64,000 nucleotides of DNA, taken from Gemmatimonadota bacterium (GTDB taxonomy: Bacteria > Gemmatimonadota > Gemmatimonadetes > Longimicrobiales > Gaopeijiaceae). This document shows, piece after piece, positions 59,895 through 64,000 of the stretch; position 1 is the stretch's first letter, and each line of letters opens with the position of its first letter. The translations under genes and the position numbers were made by a program. The stretch lies in the NCBI GenBank assembly GCA_030428885.1, contig JAUIEJ010000001.1, positions 558,001-622,000 of the forward strand, written 5' to 3'. The notes under the pieces were generated by a model. The model saw only the letters and a program-made list of their open reading frames with translations, was not told the origin of the DNA and made no database searches.

Positions 59895-59911
59895 GCCGGG
59901 GGCAGCCCGGC
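59895..59911 (+). terminator. Hairpin after the sigma-54 activator gene
   Basis: GCCGGG (59895-59900) and CCCGGC (59906-59911) form a 6-bp stem with a 5-nt loop, starting 10 bp after the stop codon. There is no T run. Confidence 0.35.
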
Positions 59912-59968
59912 AGAAGCTTCCGTTCCGGCCGGGTCGTCCCGGGGCCACGCCGCTCCGCGAACTCGGAC

Positions 59969-59990
59969 CTCCCCGGGAGTCTCCCGGGAG
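59969..59990. promoter_or_regulatory. Tandem palindromes, candidate enhancer (UAS) for the flgB promoter
   Basis: CTCCCCGGGAG (59969-59979) and CTCCCGGGAG (59981-59990) are adjacent perfect palindromes, the first with one central base. They lie about 90-110 bp upstream of the -24/-12 promoter at 60079, the usual distance for binding sites of NtrC-family activators, which bind as dimers to tandem dyads. The binding protein would be the product of 58539-59885. This is inferred from position and symmetry; GC-rich palindromes also arise by chance here. Confidence 0.5.
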
Positions 59991-60078
59991 TGTCGTTCTC
60001 GTAAAACTTTATGCAGTAGGGCTTTGGGCTGCTGCGGCGACGCTGTTCCGGCCGTGGCGATCCCCACGTGCCGCCCTG

Positions 60079-60094
60079 TGGAACGGGCGTTGCT
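60079..60094 (+). promoter_or_regulatory. Sigma-54 (-24/-12) promoter of the flgB-flgC-fliE-fliF-fliG operon
   Basis: TGGAACGGGCGTTGCT matches the consensus TGGCACG-N4-TTGCW with a single mismatch and the invariant GG and GC at the correct 10-bp spacing. Transcription would begin near 60105, giving a leader of about 24 nt that contains GGGAGG before the ATG at 60128. The gene of a sigma-54 activator lies immediately upstream. Confidence 0.8.
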
Positions 60095-60127
60095 CAAGGA
60101 CCCTCCCGCACCCACGGGAGGAACTGC

Positions 60128-60427
60128 ATGCTCAACGATGTCACGGGAATCGGATCCACCTCCGCCGATCTACGGCGGGAGCTGACCGCGTCCATGGAAC
60201 GGACCCGGGCCGGCTCGGATCGGATCGCCAACGCCTTCAACGGCACCGACGCCTCGTTCACCGACGCCCTGGACGCCGCGCAGAACGGCGCCACGGTGGA
60301 TGGTGAACCGGTGGACGTGGAAGCCGAGATGGTCCGGTTGGCCGACGAGCAGATCCGCTTCGACGCCATGAGCCGGATGCTCTCCAAGGTCTACCAGCAG
60401 GTCCGTGCCAGTGTGAGGGGCGGATGA
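60128..60427 (+). CDS. flgB: FlgB-like proximal rod protein, shortened
   Basis: A 99-residue protein, shorter than the usual ~130-residue FlgB. The C-terminal part fits FlgB well (VDVEAEMVRLADEQIRFDAM, SRMLSKVYQQVRASVRGG), matching the conserved helix that packs in the rod. The N-terminal part (LRRELTASMERTRAGSDRIA, NAFNGTDASF) lacks the standard ASNIANxxTPGY rod motif, although it is preceded by GGGAGG and placed just before flgC as expected. Position and C-terminus support FlgB; the N-terminus is either diverged or trimmed. The stop overlaps the flgC start (ATGA). Confidence 0.7.
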   Translation: MLNDVTGIGSTSADLRRELTASMERTRAGSDRIANAFNGTDASFTDALDAAQNGATVDGEPVDVEAEMVRLADEQIRFDAMSRMLSKVYQQVRASVRGG

Positions 60428-60921
60428 GCGAGTCGGGCGGCGTTCCCGGTCTTCTCCGCGGTCTGGGGATCTCCGCGAGCGGCCTGACGGCCCAGCGGCG
60501 GCGTCTGGATGCCATCGCCATGAACATCGCCAACGCCGAAACCACGCGGACGGCCGAGGGAGGGCCCTACCGCCGGCGCTTCGTCGAGCTCATGCGCGCC
60601 CAGGAGACCCCTCCCAACGGGCCGGCACCCGACCCCTCCCGCCTGGGACCCATCGACGTGCCCCGTCCCGGCGACGCCCCCTTCGGCGAACCGACGCCCA
60701 ACGGGGTGGAGGTCGCCGGCATCGTCGAAGACACCACCCCCGGGCCCCGGGTCTACGACCCCGCCCACCCCGACGCCGATGCCGACGGATTCGTGGAGTA
60801 CCCCAACGTCGACATGGCCCAGGAGATGGTGGCCCTCATGGAGGCCCGCCGGGCCTACGAGGCCAACGCCACCGCCTTCGAAGCCATGAAGTCCATGCTG
60901 CAGCGCGCCCTGGAGATCTAG
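60424..60921 (+). CDS. flgC: Flagellar proximal rod protein FlgC
   Basis: A 165-residue rod protein. The N-terminal rod motif is LLRGLGISASGLTAQRRRLD, AIAMNIANAETTRTAEGGPY, and the C-terminal motif YPNVDMAQEMVALMEARRAY, EANATAFEAMKSMLQRALEI; both are standard FlgC. The middle is Pro/Gly-rich. It is exported by the flagellar type III apparatus and assembles the proximal rod in the periplasm. Its ATG overlaps the flgB stop and its TAG is directly followed by the ATG of the next gene. Confidence 0.95.
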   Translation: MSESGGVPGLLRGLGISASGLTAQRRRLDAIAMNIANAETTRTAEGGPYRRRFVELMRAQETPPNGPAPDPSRLGPIDVPRPGDAPFGEPTPNGVEVAGIVEDTTPGPRVYDPAHPDADADGFVEYPNVDMAQEMVALMEARRAYEANATAFEAMKSMLQRALEI

Positions 60922-61257
60922 ATGAGTCTCGGCATTCCCGGAGTCTCGAGTTTTCCCGGGGGGCTCGGGCCTCTCGGCTCCCCGACCCGGGCCGGCGGGG
61001 GCCGTGAGGCCGACCCGGCCCCGTCCGAGGCCGAGTCGCGCCGGAGCGAGTCCGTCGCCACCGGTCGAAACACCGCGCCCAGCGACGTGCCTCCCGGCAC
61101 CGACCCCGAACTCTGGGCGGTCCTCACCACCGAAGAGCGGGCCCACTTCACGCGACTTCGGTCCATGGGCCCCCTCACCTACTCCACGTCGTCGAGCGCC
61201 GGACCCCAGCAGCCCAGTCAGGCTCGCCGGGGCGTCCGTCTGGATGTCCGCGTATGA
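60922..61257 (+). CDS. Unknown protein encoded between flgC and fliE
   Basis: A 111-residue protein. The first ~55 residues are Gly/Pro/Ser/Arg-rich and probably disordered. The second half contains a compact segment (PPGTDPELWAVLTTEERAHF, TRLRSMGPLTYS) that looks helical and possibly conserved, followed by another disordered tail ending RLDVRV. The ATG abuts the flgC stop and its own stop overlaps the fliE start (ATGA), so it is translated in step with the rod genes. The canonical order is flgB-flgC-fliE, so this is an extra gene. No family recognised; a rod chaperone, cap or export helper is possible but unproven. Confidence 0.65.
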   Translation: MSLGIPGVSSFPGGLGPLGSPTRAGGGREADPAPSEAESRRSESVATGRNTAPSDVPPGTDPELWAVLTTEERAHFTRLRSMGPLTYSTSSSAGPQQPSQARRGVRLDVRV

Positions 61258-61559
61258 GTGCCATCGACCAGATCCGCGCCGCGGCCGCCGCTCAAGGTGC
61301 CGCGCCTCTTCGCCCCGGCAGCCAACTGTCCAATGCGGCGCCGGGCTTCGGCGACACCCTGAAGTCCATGCTCGGCGACGTCCAGCAGCTCCAGGACCAG
61401 TCGTCGGATGCCATCGGCTCGTTCCTCCGGGGGGAGCCGGTGGAAATCCACGAGGTCATGGCCGCCGTGGAGGAAGCGGGCATCGCCCTGGACTTCCTGA
61501 TCGAACTCCGCAACCGCCTCACCGAAGCCTACCGCACCGTGGTAGGCATGCAGACCTGA
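61254..61559 (+). CDS. fliE: Flagellar hook-basal body protein FliE
   Basis: A 101-residue protein of standard FliE length. FGDTLKSMLGDVQQLQDQSS, DAIGSFLRGEPVEIHEVMAA and VEEAGIALDFLIELRNRLTE, AYRTVVGMQ form the characteristic helical C-terminal two thirds. FliE links the MS ring (FliF) to the proximal rod. The ATG overlaps the preceding stop (ATGA); fliF begins 15 bp downstream. Confidence 0.95.
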   Translation: MSAIDQIRAAAAAQGAAPLRPGSQLSNAAPGFGDTLKSMLGDVQQLQDQSSDAIGSFLRGEPVEIHEVMAAVEEAGIALDFLIELRNRLTEAYRTVVGMQT

Positions 61560-61574
61560 TGAGGGCCGCCTGAC

Positions 61575-63029
61575 ATGGCATCGTTCAACGAGATCGTGCG
61601 AGACCTGGGACGTCCGCGAATCCTGGGCCTCCTCGCCGTGGTGGGGATCGCCGTGGCGGGCCTCTGGGGCCTGGTGGCCTGGGGGACCGCCCCGACGTGG
61701 GTGCCCCTCTTCCGGGATCTGCCCGTGGAGTCCATCGGCGAGTACACCCGCCTGCTGGACGATGCGGGGATCGAGAACCGCCTCACCATGGGCGGCACCG
61801 AGATCCAGGTCGAGGAGTCCGACGTGGCCCAGGCCCGGGTGGCCCTGGCCCAGGCCGGGATCGAACCGGCCGGCAAGCCCGGGTGGACCATCTTCGACCA
61901 GCCGTCGTGGGGCATGACCGAGTTCACCCAGCGCGTGAACTACCGCCGGGCTCTCGAGGGCGAACTGGCGCGGAGCATCGCCCAGATGCAGGGCATCTCC
62001 AGCGCCGACGTGCTCCTGGGCATGCGGGAGTCCCCCTCCCTCCGCGGAGGCACCGCCCCCATCGAGGCGTCGGTGATGCTCAGCGTGGCGACGGGCGCCC
62101 GTCCCAGCGGGGAACTCGTGGAGGCCATCACGTTCCTCCTGGCCCGCAGTGTCGACGGACTGAGTTCGGACCACGTCAGCGTGGTGGACAACACGGGTCG
62201 GGTTCTCTCCGCCGGAGAAGAGCCCGGTCTCTCGTCGTCGGGCAACAGCCGCCGTCAGATGGCCCTCCAGCGCGACCTGGAGTCCTATCTCGAGCGCCGC
62301 GCCGAGGACCTGGTCACGCCCCTGGTGGGAGCGGCCAACGTCCGGGTACGGGTCGCCGCCGCGTTGGACTACGAGCGCGTGCAGCGGATCACCCAGGCCG
62401 TGGATCCCGAGGTGTCGGTGCTCATGAACGAAGAGCGCTCCGAAGTGGTGCCGGGCGATCCGTCGCAGGGTGCGGCGAGCACCATCTACAACAACGAATT
62501 CCAGACCAACCAGAGCACCGAGACGGTGGAGCGCACCCCGGGCTCGATTCAGCGCCTCACCGTGTCGGTGGCCCTGAACGAGGCCGCCCTGGGCGAGCGG
62601 GGCCCCGCCGTGCTCGAGCAGGTCCAGCGCCTGGTGGCCAACGCCGTGGGCCTGGACGACCAGCGCGGCGACGAGATCTCGGTGGAGGCCATGCCCTTCG
62701 AGCAGCCCACCGCGGCGCCCACGACTCCCGAAGAGACCGGCGGACCGGCCTGGCTGGCCGTCCTGCTCCAGTATCAGCGGCAGATCGTGGCCGCCCTGGC
62801 CATGATCGTAACCCTCGTGGTGGCCTTCCGCGCCCTGGGCACCCTGAAGACCGCCGCCGCCGACCTCTCCCGCCGCGAGGCCCTGCCCGCGGGAGACACA
62901 CCGGACGGCGCCCGCCTGACCGCCGGGGGCGAGACCGCCGTGACCGCCCGGGATCAGCTCGCCGACCTCCTGGCTCAACGGCCCGAGAACGCGTCCCGCG
63001 TACTCCGCGCCTGGATGAAGGACGCCTGA
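61575..63029 (+). CDS. fliF: Flagellar MS-ring protein FliF
   Basis: A 484-residue membrane protein. One transmembrane helix lies near residues 17-37 (ILGLLAVVGIAVAGLWGLVA) and a second near 395-415. The first ring-building motif is WVPLFRDLPVESIGEYTRLL, followed by GKPGWTIFDQPSWGMTEFTQ, RVNYRRALEGELARSIAQMQ and DHVSVVDNTGRVLS. The C-terminal cytoplasmic tail (ARDQLADLLAQRPENASRVL, RAWMKDA) is the FliG-binding peptide. It forms the inner-membrane ring of the motor. fliG starts 1 bp after the stop. Confidence 0.97.
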   Translation: MASFNEIVRDLGRPRILGLLAVVGIAVAGLWGLVAWGTAPTWVPLFRDLPVESIGEYTRLLDDAGIENRLTMGGTEIQVEESDVAQARVALAQAGIEPAGKPGWTIFDQPSWGMTEFTQRVNYRRALEGELARSIAQMQGISSADVLLGMRESPSLRGGTAPIEASVMLSVATGARPSGELVEAITFLLARSVDGLSSDHVSVVDNTGRVLSAGEEPGLSSSGNSRRQMALQRDLESYLERRAEDLVTPLVGAANVRVRVAAALDYERVQRITQAVDPEVSVLMNEERSEVVPGDPSQGAASTIYNNEFQTNQSTETVERTPGSIQRLTVSVALNEAALGERGPAVLEQVQRLVANAVGLDDQRGDEISVEAMPFEQPTAAPTTPEETGGPAWLAVLLQYQRQIVAALAMIVTLVVAFRALGTLKTAAADLSRREALPAGDTPDGARLTAGGETAVTARDQLADLLAQRPENASRVLRAWMKDA

Positions 63030-63030
63030 C

Positions 63031-64000
63031 GTGGCCGTGGCGAACGGCCGTCGGGCCATCAAGTTCGAGAACCTCTCGGGCCGTCAGAAGGTGGCCATCC
63101 TTCTCATGACCCTGGGTCCCGAGGGGGCTCCGGCCCTGACCCAGAACCTCACGCCCGAGGAGATCGAGGTGCTGTCGCTGGAAGTGGCGCAGCTCGAGGA
63201 CGTGCCCCCGAGCGTGGTGGAGCGGGTGCTCACCGAGTGGTTCGAGACCGAGGAGGAGGCGTTCACCCTGGCCACGGGGGGCGTCGACACGGCCCGGGAC
63301 ATCCTGCGCAACACTCTGGGCCCGGATCGCAGCGAGGAAGTGCTGCACCGCATCGAGAGCCAGTTGCGGGAAGGCACGGGATTCCACTCCCTGCGGCACG
63401 CCGACCCGTCTCAGTTGGCCAACGTCCTCCGCAACGAGCACGTCCAGACCATCGCCCTCATCATGGCGCACCTGGAGACGTCGCTCGTGGCCGAGGTGGT
63501 GCGGAGCCTCAATCCCGAAGTGGCCGCGGAGGTGATGCTCCGCATGGCCCGCATGGAGAAGGTCCATCCCGAGGTGCTCGAAATCGTGGAGCGGTCCCTC
63601 GGGGGCGAAACGAACATCGCCCTCTCCCGGGACCTCGCCGCCGCCGGGGGCCCGGCGGCCGTGGCCGCGGTCCTCAACCTCTCGAGCTCGGCCCTGGAGA
63701 AGGAACTCCTGGACGGGGTCGGGCAGAAGGATCCCGAGCTGGTCGACGAGATCAAGAGCCTCATGTTCATCTTCGAGGACATCCTGCGCCTCGACGACCG
63801 GGCCGTGCAGAAAGTGGTCCAGGAGGCCGACGTCCGGGAACTGGCCCGGGCCCTCAAGGGCGCCAGCGAGGAACTCAAGGCGAAGATCCTCGGCTGCATG
63901 TCCCAGCGGGCCAAGGCCGGGCTCGAGCAGGAGATGGAGTTCATGGGCCCCACGCGCCTCCGGGACGTGGAGGCGTCGCAGGCCGCGGTGGTGAAGGCCG
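63031..64000 (+). CDS. fliG: Flagellar motor switch protein FliG (3' end cut by window)
   Basis: The frame opens with GTG at 63031, preceded by AAGGA, and runs off the window after 323 codons. LSGRQKVAILLMTLGPEGAP is the FliF-binding N-domain, RNEHVQTIALIMAHLETSLV the EHPQ-type middle-domain motif (here EHVQ), and SLMFIFEDILRLDDRAVQKV with LARALKGASEELKAKILGCM the C-terminal torque domain that contacts the stator. The usual length is about 340 residues, so only a few tens of residues are missing. It carries the charged residues that interact with MotA and couples the MS ring to the FliM/FliN switch. Confidence 0.96.
   Translation, partial: MAVANGRRAIKFENLSGRQKVAILLMTLGPEGAPALTQNLTPEEIEVLSLEVAQLEDVPPSVVERVLTEWFETEEEAFTLATGGVDTARDILRNTLGPDRSEEVLHRIESQLREGTGFHSLRHADPSQLANVLRNEHVQTIALIMAHLETSLVAEVVRSLNPEVAAEVMLRMARMEKVHPEVLEIVERSLGGETNIALSRDLAAAGGPAAVAAVLNLSSSALEKELLDGVGQKDPELVDEIKSLMFIFEDILRLDDRAVQKVVQEADVRELARALKGASEELKAKILGCMSQRAKAGLEQEMEFMGPTRLRDVEASQAAVVKA

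Overview
This is a very GC-rich bacterial chromosome segment (about 70% G+C by eye) with GTG as a frequent start codon. Several features together point to Gemmatimonadota: a PadR regulator fused in operon to a MacB/FtsX-type orphan permease, large Oar-like TonB-dependent proteins that open with a carboxypeptidase-regulatory domain, tandem M14 peptidases with a C-terminal amidotransferase-like region, several secreted six-bladed propellers with a G-x-G-x-GP-x-E(F/Y) motif, and DUF4837 and DUF3108 proteins. This placement is inferred from gene content; no rRNA lies in the window.

Layout. 0-5 kb: end of a phosphodiesterase, a thioesterase, PadR plus permease, an esterase. 5-9 kb: dnaE (minus) with a small coupled lipoprotein. 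9-19 kb: two closely related Oar-type outer-membrane receptors (plus strand) bracket a minus-strand operon of TonB-dependent receptor, ECF sigma factor and zinc-finger anti-sigma factor; a 58-bp imperfect palindrome separates the divergent receptors. 19-27 kb: SIMPL protein, zinc metallopeptidase, a minus operon (alkyltransferase-like protein, phosphatidylserine decarboxylase, M3 oligopeptidase, DUF4837 lipoprotein), an antiporter and an extremely acidic small protein. 27.1-27.4 kb: a 273-bp MITE-like element with 21-bp terminal inverted repeats and a CTAG duplication, inserted exactly at the facing stop codons of two convergent genes. 27-36 kb: a hybrid histidine kinase, two M14 peptidases, rhomboid, YigZ. 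36.7-42.8 kb: YceI and a minus-strand run of pdxH, enoyl-CoA hydratase, ADP-forming acyl-CoA synthetase and D-aminoacylase-like genes. 42.9 kb: tRNA-Ile(GAT). 43-54 kb: accessory region of secreted propellers, lipoproteins, an HD hydrolase, a GNAT fusion protein, DUF3108, a phosphodiesterase, CutC and a 4'-phosphopantetheinyl transferase.

54-64 kb is a flagellar locus. It holds a hybrid histidine kinase, a paired histidine-kinase-like protein that has lost both phosphorylation residues, fliW and flgL (minus), an NtrC-family sigma-54 activator, and flgB-flgC-unknown-fliE-fliF-fliG (plus; fliG is cut by the window edge). A good -24/-12 promoter precedes flgB, two GC-rich palindromes lie about 90-110 bp upstream of it, and a FliA-like promoter precedes flgL. 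The reading is a two-tier flagellar hierarchy: the activator and sigma-54 drive the basal-body operon, and sigma-28 drives the late flgL-fliW pair.

No CRISPR array, prophage, rRNA or complete insertion sequence was found. The main candidates for new biology are the stop-codon MITE, the D/E/W acidic protein, the degenerate kinase beside the flagellar regulator, the unknown 111-residue protein inside the flagellar operon with its shortened FlgB, and the palindrome linking the ECF operon to the Oar receptor.
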